From Globodera rostochiensis (taxonomy: Eukaryota > Nematoda > Chromadorea > Rhabditida > Heteroderidae), in assembly GCA_018350325.1 (NCBI GenBank), contig JAEVLN010000014.1, positions 62,001 through 126,000 of the forward strand: a stretch of 64,000 nucleotides of DNA. The letters are read 5' to 3'. The stretch's first letter is position 1; each line of letters opens with the position of its first letter. The notes beneath the pieces were generated by a model, which saw nothing but the letters and a program-made list of their open reading frames with translations, was not told where the DNA came from and did not search any database. Shown here piece by piece: positions 25,001-35,830 of the stretch. A program made the translations under genes and the position numbers.

Positions 25001-28000
25001 AAAATGTTGGCAACATTTTTTAGATGGACCACCAAATCGTGTCAATGTTGCCCCTGCAGGCCTCACCGTACGCGAGCGCTGCACTGCATCCGATTGCAAT
25101 GGCCGTGCTGTTGCGCAACGACTTGTTGGTTGTCGACATGCAGGGTCAAGGGTGCGTGAATGAACAGCATTATGTAGAAGAATCCCGGGGGGTGGGCGAC
25201 AGGGCTGTGTCGAAAGTAAAAAAAAAGTCGAAATCGAAAATCGAAACTGAAAAGTTCGAAATCGAAAATCGAAAATCGAAAGGAAAAAAACGTCGAAAAT
25301 CGAAATTCGAAAATCGAAAATCGAAACAAAATCGAAAATTTTTTTTATGTGATTAGAAAAAATTTTTTTAAAATAATTTATTTAATAAATATTTTTTGAA
25401 ATATTCACTTGTTCATTTTTAAATTTTTGAAGGATGCATTTTTTATTTCAGAGGCCTTCATATGCCCATTTTAAGCTTTTATGAGGGTGGGGTGTCGGCG
25501 GTGCCGATAGGCGCCGCCGAGAAAATTTTGATTTTTTGACTCAATTTGTTAAGAAAAATGATCCAAAAACCACAATGAATTGGTCGACTTTATGCTTTCA
25601 GTGGCGGCCGTCGGTGCCGATAGGCGCCGCTGGGAGAAATTTGGGGGTTTTGTTAAGCAATTTCACCAAAATTTTCGCAAAATTGAGCTTTTTTCTTCGT
25701 AATTTCGGGGAAAACATTTTTACATAAGAGTGGAGAATGTACGGAGGTCTTTTTTTGTAAGTATTTTAATTTAAAAATAATTGAAAATCATTAAAAATGT
25801 TCCGTTAATGGGGGATAGAATGTGAAGGCCGAAGAAAGGTTAAAAAAGTGATCGCACTGTAGCGGGTTCGAACACAAAAGACAAAATCGTAAAGACAAAC
25901 CACTGAGCTATAAATTAACCTGTTGGACGCATGTAAAAAAGATTGAAAGTTTGTCAAAAAGTTGGCAAGACCACTGCCCATCCTTGCCAAAAATTTAAAA
26001 ACCTGGACCTCCGACTTTCGAAATTATTTTCGAAAAACAGCCCATTTTTGTCGAAATCGAAAATCGAAAATCGAAAGGAAAAAAACGTCGAAAATCGAAA
26101 TTCGAAAATCGAAAATCGAAATTTCGACACAGCCCTGGTGGGCGACTTACGCGTTTTGAGATTTGAGAAAGACCGCGCGACTCGAGTTGATCCGCCAAAA
26201 GCGTTCGAATCGGGCAATCTAGATCCGAGTTTTAAACGGCGTTTAACCAATAAATCTTGCTCAGCTAACAAATTAACGTTTTCTTTGCCCGGGGTTCAGG
26301 GCAAAATGGCACCGTCGCTTTCGGCACGAAATACCGTATACAAAAAAAGTTTAAACGAAATGTCTTGATTTGACGATCAAATTTGTTTTTGGGTTTAAAT
26401 CGCTTTATTCAATTTGTCCTTCGCTTGCAGATATCCCTGCTTTGAAGTGCCTCATCCGATGGATTTGCATGAATCTCCGGTCACAATTATCAGGCAAATT
26501 TTAAAGAAAAAATAATTCAGAGATTTTTTAAAAATTAAAAAAAAATGATGTGTTGCGCGCACAGATATTTCTCGGACTGCCCCGTTGAGCTTATCGCCGC
26601 CCTGACGTTGGTCGGACGGAATCAACGACGCCAAGGCGTTCGGCTCAGCGAGCGCCCGTGGCCTATAAATGGTGGGTGATTTAATTAATTAAATTAAAAT
26701 TTGTTACACACAAAAAATGAGATTGATGATAATTGAATAAATTCATAACATTCCACCCACCGGGCTAATTAGTTTTTAAATTTAATTTAACACAAAATAA
26801 TGAATTGATTAATTGAAAATTCATAACATTCCACCCACCGGTCGCTTTAATAGTTTTAATTAATTTAATTTAACACAAAATAATGAATTGATTAATTGAA
26901 AATTCATAACATTCCACCCACCGGTCGCTTTAATAGTTTTAATTAATTTAATTTAACCCAAGATAATGAATTGATTAATTGAATAAATTCATAAAATTCC
27001 ACCCACCAGGCGGGATTGGTCGTGAATGTGCGACGGGCCAACAGGAAATGCTGTTGACCGGACACGAGGACGGGTCTATCAAATTTTGGCAGGCTTCCAG
27101 TGAACAGCTCCAGGTAGTAGAGAGAAGAATACTGTACATATAATCAATTCACCAAAAAGTACAGTAAGCAGCAAATTTAAATTTTGGCTTATAAAAAACG
27201 CAGTTAAAATTATGAAAGGTGATGTACAAGCTGAAGACGGGCAGACATTTCGAGAAAACCATTGCGCACATTGCGTCAACAGCTGTCGCACATTCAGGAG
27301 AAGAAAAGCCAGTAGTAAGCGCCTCTTATTTTTAAATTTATATGAATTTGTTTTAATTTTTGATTTTTTTAATGGGGAAAAAATTTAATTGGTGGTTTTA
27401 TTTATTTATTATTATTTTTTGTGATTTTTTTTTATTTGTTGCTAGTTTTGTTTTAATTAGAGTTAGTCGGGACCGGGACTGGTACTGAAGTATCCAATTT
27501 TGGGACTGAATTTCCCCCTTTTTAATCTAAAAAAAATGTTAAGTAATTGTTTACGGTTATGTTTTGAATTTTTTTCTATTTGTCTTTTTAAAGAATTGAA
27601 TTTTTTATTAGTTAAATAAAAAGTTGTTGTTTCTTTTTTATAAAATATTTTTTATCAATTTCCTTCAAAGCAGACGCCGCCTCACGTAAGCCACGCGGTT
27701 GCCGACCTCGAATTGTGCTCGGACTCCCGGCAGCTGCTTGTTGCCAGCCGGTCCGGCCAGGTCACGCTGTTCCGGTTTGCCAAGACGGAATGTTGTCAGG
27801 AAATCGCGGTGGGGGCAATAAATACACTCACTCACTAATTTCATTAATTGATCTATTATCACTTTTTGAAGACGGTGATGTTGCCGCAACTGTGCCGTAC
27901 AACCGTGCCAACAACATTTTCGCCGTCGACGCCTCCGTCGCCCAAAGATGGCGCCAGCGCCGGCGGCGATCACTCTCCTCGACCTCGGGGTATTGATTGG

Positions 28001-31000
28001 ACAATGTGTGAAAATTGTTGTTTAAAACCAAGGACCTCCATACTTAATGATTATTCCAAAAAAATTGCCTTTCGGCAAAATGCCTTAGGGCCTTAACATT
28101 GGCTCTTTCCAAAAATGCAGCTGGCTCTCAAAGTCGCCTGAAGCAACAGTCGCGCAACAGCGGCAGCAGCGGAAGTGTCACCGGCGGCGGCGGCGGCGGT
28201 CGTGCAGAATTGCGCCGACAACCGCGCACAGTCGTCGACGCGTCGTCAACACCGGCAGCGCCTCCGGGGGCGGCAGTGGCGTCGTCGTCGTCGCGCAATT
28301 CCTCCCACTCCACGGACACGTCACTGGGCTCCCACTACGCGGAGATGACGCCGCTGAAGGTGCGCGGCGGTGTACTGCGCAGGCCGGCCGGTATGTGCCA
28401 CAGCCACACAGAGTAGTGGGATGGTGGTACGGTCCCGTCCATCCGCTGCTGCTTGTTACTGTAATGCAGGCTGAGTACACCGTAACCACAATAGATGGAC
28501 AACTAAGTACAGTACGAGAGTGTTCCTTCAATACCAAAATTTGAAAGATCGCGCTCTTTTTCTCTCTCTATCTAAGCCAAAGCTAATTGTTAAAGTAAGG
28601 AATTATGCTGTCTGGGTCGGTTTGGCGCCGGCGGCCATTTACTACACTTGGGCAATAAATTTAATGGCGATTATTTTTAAAATAAGTAATTTTCTCGTCA
28701 GGGTACCAGCCCGAGTTGGTTTGCCAAATTCCGTGGATCAACGGAAGTCGGCCCGAGCGAGTCACCGCGTTGGCACTGAATTCAGCGCATGGCCTAGTTG
28801 CACTGGGCACCAAAGTTGGCTTGGCACTGGTCGATGCACACACCGCGGCACAGGTCCACCCGCCGTCGAGATTGGCCAAATTTTTTGTTTTCAAAAAATT
28901 TTTGGATTCTCAGATTTATGCCTGGTCAAATGAGGAACTGCTTGGCCGTGAGCCCATCCCGTTTTGGTCCGCTTCGTTGAACAGCCAAGTCAGCGAAATG
29001 GCCATTTCGCCAGCCGTTGAGGTGTGGTGGGCGGTGGCATTTTTTTTTGCCATTTATGAGAGAATGTTTAATTTCTTAAAATTTTGATAGTTTTAAATAG
29101 AGATCGGACCGATCGAGATTCTCGATCGTAATCTCGATCGGTCCTCAAGTCCGATCTTAGTTTTAAATTTAAAAAAATCGAAGCTCAGCTCCACCATTTT
29201 CCAACTCAACAACATTTGCCACCAATAGCCATTTTGTCGCCCAAGGGGCTTTTGTCAATAATACCGTAGTTTAACTAATTCGCAGCAGCACTTTCATACC
29301 GTAACAATGAATACTGTCTCTCTCTCTCTCTTTTCTGTCGCTTCTCCCAATTCACCGCCCAAATAACAAAAAAAAAGTTTTTGTCCGATGATCACAATTA
29401 ATTAGTTCATTCTTCGATGGTCGTCGTGCCATTTTATTCGCTTCAAATTAGCCAAAACCATTTTGCTTAGAAGTAAAAATGTCTCTTTCAAACTCACACA
29501 AACTTTGTCCAGCCATATCCATCCATATATATATGTACAGCAGCTGCAGCTCACCATGGCATCGTCGTCGTCGTTGTCCACCACAAATACGCCGCGCAAG
29601 CGGCACCCACTCGCGCGTGCGTTGTCCATCCGCTCGCCGTGCATCAAAGTGAGTGAGTGAGTGAATGAATGTGCTGATGGTGGTGAGAGGTTTGCGGCAT
29701 GCCTCCTGGTGCGTTGCGCGGCCGCCGATTCTGTAGACCCGTGGGCACCGGTTTCGGTCCATGTGGGCTACGGTACGCAAGCGGAATCGTGGTGGAATTT
29801 ATTTGAAAATTTGGCATTGACCACCCACCACTGGGCTTGCTTTTGCACACCGGGGGTCAACAAACATTTTTGTGAACAAGTCGAATTTCATGTCGTCAAA
29901 AAAGGAGATTTCACGGTTCCAAACTTTATAAAATCCCGTTTCTGTGCTTAATGGCAACCCTGGTTGAGTGAGTGGGTGCGTGCTGTGTGCGTCTGCTGCA
30001 CGTCGTTGACTTGCCGTGCATTGCATTAAATTGTGTGCATGTTTCAAAAGGCCATTTTCGATAACATTTTTCGTGACCCCTTTCTTTCTCTTTTCGCTTG
30101 TGTTTGTTGTGCCTTATTTATTACTTAATGCTAATACCTTTTCAATTTAACATTTTAAAATCTTAAATTAATTAAAATTTACTAAACCCCAAAAATTGAT
30201 TCAGAATCTGTTTATGATTTCTTAAAATTTGACGAAAATAGTTTTAATTTAATCCCAAAGTCGAGCCCTTCGACTCCGTTGAATTCACCACCAATTCGAC
30301 GCGGTTCATTGCTGAAAAAAATGGTAGCCATTCAAACAAAATTGGAGGCTAAGTTCGGCTCCCCGAAACACGCTGACGATGACGAGCAACAGCGACTTGT
30401 TCAAGCAGTACACGCAACTGGGCCACAACACGCGAGCGACCAATTTTGGCACCACAAAAAAATGGCCAAAAAGCTGCATTGTCGTCCATCAACACCGCAT
30501 GGGTCTGAGACTGCTGCAGACAATGTTGGCACAAGTTTGCCAATTACATTGGTCCAACGATGGCAAAGTTTTGGCACTGGACGCTCAACAAAAAAAGCAC
30601 GACTGTCGCGCAAGCATTCGGCACCAGAAATAGTCGTCGTCGGATCTGCCGCGGCACCATTTGAACGAATGCAGTCCGATCGATCGGAGGGTGAGAGTTG
30701 AGGACAAAATGCCAAGAAGAAAAAACAAATTCGCGCATTTGCACTCGCACTTTCTTCCCTCCGCGTGTTACCGTCTTTCTGGGCTTTGTGTGTGTGGCTA
30801 CAGTACTGCTACCCGAAATTACTGTAACGCTTTACCTTTTGCTTGCATTCGTGCACATATTGCTTACGTGTTCTCCCCTTGCTTCCACAGCTTGGAGTGT
30901 TTGCAGTTTAAGCCATTCATTTACTTCTGAAAATCCAAATAAATTTTTTTATATTCTTTCTTCTTTTTTTCTCTTCAATATAACATTTTAAAATATAATT

Positions 31001-34000
31001 TTATGATTTAACATTTTCTTTCGAATTCTATGAAGTGTTTTTTTATTTTGCCCTTTGAATTACCGAACTTTTACCCCTAAAGAAATTCGTTGCAAAACTT
31101 TCTTTTTTTTTTTTGTTTGAGAGTGAGCCAACTGAGTCCAAGACAATGCGTGCACGTCCGATCAATCAAACTAATGATCTGATCCATTCTGCTCTTCAGA
31201 ATTTGGTGATCAGATCACTTGGACTCAGTTGACAGGCACTTGCTCAGATCCCTTGGCTTGCTTTTGTCCCATCCGGCCGTCCGTCCCCATCCAAAAATAG
31301 GGTATTTCTTTCCCAATTTAGCAGCGTCAATTTTCGGCACAAAATGCCCCCAAATCGCCTCCTCCTGTGCCGCCGGCGCCACAACTGTCACGGCACAACA
31401 CCACCGACTCGGCGACAGCGGCAGGCCAACAAAGTTCGACGACAGAAAAGTTTGGCGCCAGTTTGAATGCGCGACTCCAACGACCTCAGCTGGTCAAAGT
31501 GAGTTTTAGGGGTGCGCAAAAACATTTACTTTGAAAATAATTTTATGAAATTTTAATTGTTTTCAATTTTTAATTTAATATTTATCACAGGCTTTCACTT
31601 TCAACCCGACTCAAAGTTCAAGCGCAAACGGCGATGGAAGCCCAAAAGAGTTTGGCGCATCGCCGCCGCAAAGTGCGGGCATTGAGCCCCACAATTGTAA
31701 CGGTATTTTGCTTTTAATTTTATAATTAATTTAATTTAATTAAAATTTTTTTTGATAAATACAGTTAATAAATTGATTGGAGGTGATTTGTAATTAATTC
31801 TTAAATGATTTTCCCACTTAAATGCACACTTTTCCCCCAATTTTCCCACGTGCTTTTGCTTCAAAAATGTATTTAAAATTTTGCTTATTTATTTATTTAT
31901 TTAATTAGAATTATATTTATAATAAAAATATTTTTTAAATTTTGCATTCCATTTAGGCAATTTGAGCGCCGATTCGCGTGCCTCCTCCTCGGAGTCGTTG
32001 GACAAGCAAAAAAAGGCGGTGTCCACAGCAAATGTTGAGGAGGACGACGAATTTGTGTGCAGCCTCCAATTTATTAATTGTGCCGCCAAACGAAAGGGTC
32101 AGAAAAAATTAAAAAATAATTAAATTTTGTGGCGCCATTTTACAGAGGCATAGAATTGTTTGGCATTTTTTGTTTTATGAATTTTTGTAAACTTTAAGTG
32201 CCAAAGTTGGAGCTGTGCCTGTGGCTTGGCACTTCCACCGGCGCCGTTGTGGCCTTTCAACTCCAAATGCCAACAAATCGCATTGTTTCCACAGTCTCTG
32301 TCACGCCATCGGGTAGGGGCCAAAACAAAATCAGTTTTTTTTTTGTTTTCATTTTAATTTAAACGGTTTAAAATGTTACAGAAATGTTTAATGGGCCCAA
32401 AGGTAAGCAAAAAAACCGTTAGAATTTTGTTATTTTTGGTTTTTTTCAATTTTCTGTTTTTAATTTCTGTTCCAGTACCGTAATCCGTGTGATTTTTTGA
32501 TCAGTCTCTTTTATTGCCTGATCACAGGCTATAGGTCAGGTCTGCCATTCGTACTTGGATGCCAAGTACTGTACTTGGAAGCTGACCCTCGTACTTACAA
32601 ATTTATTATTTCCAAGAATGTACTTGGTGAGAATTTTAAGTGGATATACCTAGGTTATTCAAAATGATAATGATCAATCACTTTTGGGCGATTATTGCAG
32701 ATCGAGACCAGACCATTTTGGGCTAAATCACGAAAACATTGATCGCATGTACCAAACAAAAAAAATGAAAATTTCAATATTGAAACGTTAAAAATGCATT
32801 ATTAATAAAATGTGTGCAAATTTTTCTGTTAATGTTTTTAAACATTTTGTTGTTTTGTTGCCGTCACAACACACCCACACAACACTAACATTTTATGCTG
32901 TCTAACAAAAAATTTGAATTATTTTTTGTTTTTAATTTTTAGGCCAAATCATACGCTTGCGGGGCCGTCTGTTGTGCTGTGCATTTTTGGACCGATCATT
33001 TTGTCTGCTGGCCGGGCCCACCGAGCAGTACAAACACCAGCAAATGCATGCCGAGTTGTCCAAGGACGGCTCGACAACGTCGGCACCTCAGACGGCAGCG
33101 TCAGGGGAGCAGCAGCAGCCTCTGCGGCCGAATAAAGTCGCGCAAATTATTTTTTAAATTAAATTTTAAATTAGGTAATTACCGGGCTATTAATTTGTGA
33201 CAGGTAATCACGAAGGCCAGCCTCTCACCGGTACTCTCCGTCACGGGGACTGAAAATCCGGCTGCAGCCAGTGAGGACGCTTTTCAACAGGTACAGACAG
33301 AGAAAGAGGAGGAAAAAATGGAATTTAAACTGATTAAAAAATGATAATTTCTCTTTTTTCACAAAAGTTGGCACTTTTTGTGTCGGAGTTCGAAGTGCGT
33401 GCCGTCCAATTGCCCTCCTATCAGCAACTTTTCCACCGTGGCTCACTCGATGCTGAACCAATGCTTAAGGCTAATTGCTCGCACATCAGCGGCCATCCCG
33501 TGCTGATTACTTTGACCTCAAAAGGTCCCCCAAAAAAGAATGAACGATTCAATTTTTAATTATAAATATTATTAATGAGTAAGCGTATAATTAATGAAGC
33601 AACTTATTTAGTAAGTTTTTTATTTTAATATTTTTAATCTTTTTGTCATTAATTGTTTAAATATTAAATTTATTTAGTTATTAAAAGTTACTTAACAATT
33701 AATAAGAAATGTAATATATTTATTATTAATTTATAAAGTTTATTTTAATTTTTCTTTCATTTAAATGCACAAAATTAATCAAAGTTGGTGCCATTTAAGG
33801 AAATTTGTTTGTGCTGAGTTTGCCATCACTTCGAACTCTGCTGCATGTACCGTTGATTGGCGAATGTGTGGACATGGAAAATTTGTGCTTACAACAAAAT
33901 TTGTTTTAAAAATAATTTGTTTAAAATTTTTTAGAATTTTTAATCGTTGCGATTTTTCTGAGCACGGTTTGGGCATTTATGCGGTCACCCCAACGGAGGT

Positions 34001-34961
34001 ACCCTGAAATGCTCTCCCATTCTTTAATTAAATTATAATTCAAATCTTAAATTTAGGTCCAAAAACTCACGATCAGTGCCGAAATTGCTAATCAGGTAAT
34101 ATTTTTGTTTTATTTATTAAAGAGAATTATAATTTTTAAAAATTAATTTCAAAAGGTCAACGACTGTATGGGCGAGTTGTTTGTGCCGTGCGATATGCCG
34201 GAAGCGCCAAAGTAATTTCAAAATTATTTAAAATTTTATTTAAGTATTTTTTTACCCCTTTAGGCACCACTCATTTTTGCGCGGAATTTTGGCGGCTGGC
34301 GCAAGTGCCGTGTCCGGAATCAGAACAGGCGGGCCAGATCCGGTGGCCGAAATGGACGCATTATGTAAAATAACAAAACAAATTGAAATATATATTAATA
34401 AACATTTACAATATATTTTTTTGTTTGAAATGTTTTAAATGTTCACAGTGCGCGAGAAGCCGACCACCGGCGTCCAGTCAACAATGCGCACAGTTGCACG
34501 TCCATTGGTCACTCCACAACAGCAACAACAACAGCTGTCAGGAACAGAGTTGAGCACCAGCCGCAGTGTGACAGCGGGGCAGGCCGCACAGCAGGCCCTG
34601 CAGGTCACCCCCAGGGGGAAAATGAATTAATTGTTTTTTTGATCTTGATTTTTGCATTTTACATAATTTTGTTGTAGGAAATTTATATTTTGTGTTACAT
34701 TTTTTGCAGAATTTGGGTGAACGCGGCGAACGCCTCAACTCGACGATTGACGCCACTGATCAGTTGCGCAACAACGCGCAGGCGATTCAGTCCAGATCGG
34801 CCAAGTGAAATTTAAAAATATTTAAATGATTTATTTAGTTATTTTTAAAATTTTAATTTTCAACATTGTCCAAAATTGATTTTAACTTGTTTATTTATAC
34901 TCTTTGTTGTTGTTAAAGGTTGTTGGAGAAGTATGAGAAGCGAAAATGGTACCAGCTGTAG
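22030..34961 (+). CDS. tom-1: tomosyn (syntaxin-binding protein 5 family; WD40 + R-SNARE)
   Basis: Tomosyn binds syntaxin/SNAP-25 through its C-terminal R-SNARE and restrains vesicle priming. Exons read: 22030-22203, 22261-22368, 23300-23371, 23454-23506, 23559-23664, 23744-23820, 23874-23913, 24072-24246, 24624-24848, 24897-24970, 25024-25151, 26431-26493, 26565-26671, 27010-27113, 27219-~27284, 27674-27808, 27872-27989, 28121-28390, 28702-28853, 28914-29021, 29541-29648, 30261-~30690, 31322-31498, 31591-31702, 31957-32097, 32199-32312, 32382-32402, 32943-33136, 33204-33290, 33368-33524, 33800-33884, 33935-33998, 34057-34095, 34156-34211, 34264-34364, 34449-34603, 34710-34804, 34919-34961. 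Family motifs in order: IVRHGFPDAPKCMAFDP, LVSALQDDTLHLWN, YFSDCPVDL-like loop, GHEDGSIKFW, MGELFVPCDMPEAPK and the WYQL end. The roughly 1,500 residues exceed the usual 1,100-1,150 because of Gln-, Ser- and Gly-rich insertions. Two introns start with GC (23372, 26494). Two junctions, after 27219 and after 30690, are unresolved. The start was chosen as the Met opening the conserved N-terminal helix (RLASAIDGI). Confidence 0.96.
22532..22658. mobile_element. hAT-like MITE, 127 bp, 8-bp TSD, in tomosyn intron 2
   Basis: The ends are TAGGGTAGGGG and CACCCCTA, with identical flanks ATTTAAAG at 22524-22531 and 22659-22666. The interior is rich in CCCCGA / TCGGGG. It sits only 25 bases from the 3' end of the tRNA gene on the other strand. 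Confidence 0.88.
22684..22765 (-). tRNA. class II (long variable arm) tRNA with anticodon CCU
   Basis: The 82-nt gene folds completely. Acceptor stem GCATAGT/ACTATGC; D arm GCC/GGC; anticodon stem TTGGA/TCCAA with loop CTCCTAA, hence anticodon CCT (reads AGG, Arg). The variable arm GGGTTTACCC forms its own stem. T arm is GGGGG-TTCGAAT-CCCTC with one G-U pair, and the discriminator base is G. A box TGGCCGAGTGG and B box GGTTCGAATCC are intact, and a T7 Pol III terminator follows within about 15 nt. A long variable arm belongs to Ser and Leu tRNAs, and G73 with this body is serine-like, whereas the anticodon is arginine. It lies antisense in tomosyn intron 2 and needs no intron removal. Confidence 0.85.
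22840..22995. repeat. palindromic AT-rich segment in tomosyn intron 2
   Basis: The word ATTATTTGAAAATATTC followed by AAAATACGAGG at about 22856 is repeated inverted at about 22967-22995 (CCTCGTATTATTTGAATATT). Several TATTCGAATA palindromes lie between. It is probably a decayed foldback element. Confidence 0.55.
25201..26136. mobile_element. MITE with AGGGCTGTGTCGAAA ends (copy 2), 10-bp TSD, in tomosyn intron 11
   Basis: The 936-bp element starts AGGGCTGTGTCGAAA and ends TTTCGACACAGCCCT. Direct repeats GGTGGGCGAC flank it at 25191-25200 and 26137-26146. The interior has CGAAAATCGAAA arrays near both ends, two GC-rich hairpins and a tRNA-like piece. No transposase is visible. A 9-10 bp duplication fits Mutator-like elements better than hAT. 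It starts only 49 bases after a tomosyn splice donor. Confidence 0.88.
25855..25925 (-). repeat. tRNA-like segment inside the 936-bp MITE
   Basis: Read on the minus strand it has an A box (TAGCTCAGTGG) and a near-perfect B box (TGTTCGAACCC), but the stems do not pair as a tRNA. It is a tRNA-derived SINE head or a tRNA pseudogene. Confidence 0.45.
26744..27007 (+). repeat. ~80-bp tandem repeat covering the 3' end of tomosyn intron 13
   Basis: Four copies start at about 26744, 26822, 26905 and 26990 (spacing 78, 83 and 85). Each carries CATAACATTCCACCCACCGG or a variant. The last copy has CCACCCACCAG and provides the real acceptor. The repeated CACCCACC is the exact complement of GGTGGGTG at the intron's 5' splice site (26671-26678). 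Confidence 0.85.
29098..29159. mobile_element. 62-bp hAT-like micro-MITE, 8-bp TSD, in tomosyn intron 20
   Basis: It starts TAGAGATCGGACC and ends GTCCGATCTTA, flanked by identical GTTTTAAA at 29090-29097 and 29160-29167. The interior CGATCGAGATT words fold back. A fragment of the same family appears at about 37650-37690. Confidence 0.82.
31129..31231. repeat. inverted repeat (hairpin) in tomosyn intron 22
   Basis: CAACTGAGTCCAAG at 31129-31142 pairs with CTTGGACTCAGTTG at 31218-31231. A second inner pair is GATCTGATC / GATCAGATC. It is a small foldback, and the right arm lies 90 bases before a tomosyn acceptor. Confidence 0.7.
34710..34961 (+). other. tom-1: tomosyn C-terminal R-SNARE motif
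   Basis: The last two coding exons encode the R-SNARE helix from NLGERGERL to the terminal KRKWYQL. Aligned without gaps to vertebrate tomosyn, the arginine of the ERG-x-x-L segment falls on the zero-layer position (the same place as R in VAMP2 LERDQKL), so the key ionic-layer residue is kept. The tail after the helix matches the family KDKKWYQF end. There is no membrane anchor, as expected for tomosyn. Confidence 0.9.
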
Positions 34962-34980
34962 TAAACACGACTCAAACTGC

Positions 34981-35056
34981 AAAACAGAATGCCAGAAGTT
35001 TAAACAGAATGCCAGAAGTTTAAACAGAATGCCAGAAGTTTAAACAGAATGCCAGA
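34981..35056 (+). repeat. 20-bp tandem repeat, 4 copies, in the tomosyn 3' UTR
   Basis: The unit TAAACAGAATGCCAGAAGTT repeats at 34981, 35001, 35021 and 35041, starting 20 bases after the tomosyn stop codon. The copies are almost identical, so it is a young array. It would lie in the mRNA 3' UTR. Confidence 0.95.
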
Positions 35057-35599
35057 CAAATTGTTTTTTATGTTTCTTCCCTTTTTTTTACTCACACTCA
35101 CTTATCGAAACCGTCCAAAAAGTTTTTTTGTTGTTGATATTTTTGGCACTACCAAAACACTAAAATGTTGTTGAAAACAAAAAAGTTAATTTTTAAATTA
35201 TGGTGCCAAAAATAGTGCTTGGCAATGTGCATTTTCCTCCAAATTTCAATATATACGATGCCCACCCGCCCTCATTATGCGCGCGACCCCGTGAAAATGG
35301 TACAAATTTATACAAATTATTTTCTCATTAATTTTCGGGTCCTTCCGATACGCAATTCATTCATTCCTTTTGACCTACAGTAAGTACAGTAGTACACTCA
35401 TAGTCTACAGTAACCAATCATCCGTCAGTGTGAACTTTTCACTTCGTTATACGACGATATTCATACATATAAATAAAGTATTAAATTAAAAACAATGTGA
35501 ATAAAATGTTTGCTTATTTAGATGAACATATGTTGGTTGTACTTTTCAAATAAATTAATTAAATTTTGGAATTAAAGCTCGGAATTGTGAAAAAAAATT

Positions 35600-35830
35600 G
35601 CTTCTTTTTCTTTGCCTGCCCGAAACGACATTTTGATGTAATTTTCAAAACATTTTGTTGAAAATGGAGCTTTTGATCATCGCCAATCAATCGCAAATAA
35701 TTAGTGATCGGAATTTTGAAAAAGCCGGGCCCCGGGTATCCAAATTTTCTCAGTTCTTAACCATACCCGCCGGACCCCGGGGCCGGCTCAAGAAATCCGG
35801 GTAGTTCTCCACCAAAATCACCCGGACTTT
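35600..35830. repeat. dispersed repeat, copy 2 (partner at 20590-20800)
   Basis: It has the same ordered words as the copy upstream of tomosyn, including GAAAAAGCCGGG and CTTAACCATACCCGCCGGAC. The two copies flank the tomosyn gene in direct orientation. Confidence 0.7.

Noticed and set aside
28661..28980. Minus-strand open frames opposite tomosyn exons (for example 28661-28894, 29799-30047)
   Set aside because: They are antisense shadows of tomosyn exons and introns; the + strand frames match the family and the splice sites.
34710..34961. Apparent loss of the R-SNARE zero-layer arginine in tomosyn
   Set aside because: I first aligned the ionic layer to the LEERT position. By comparison with VAMP2 (LERDQKL) the zero layer is the arginine of ERG-x-x-L, which is present here.
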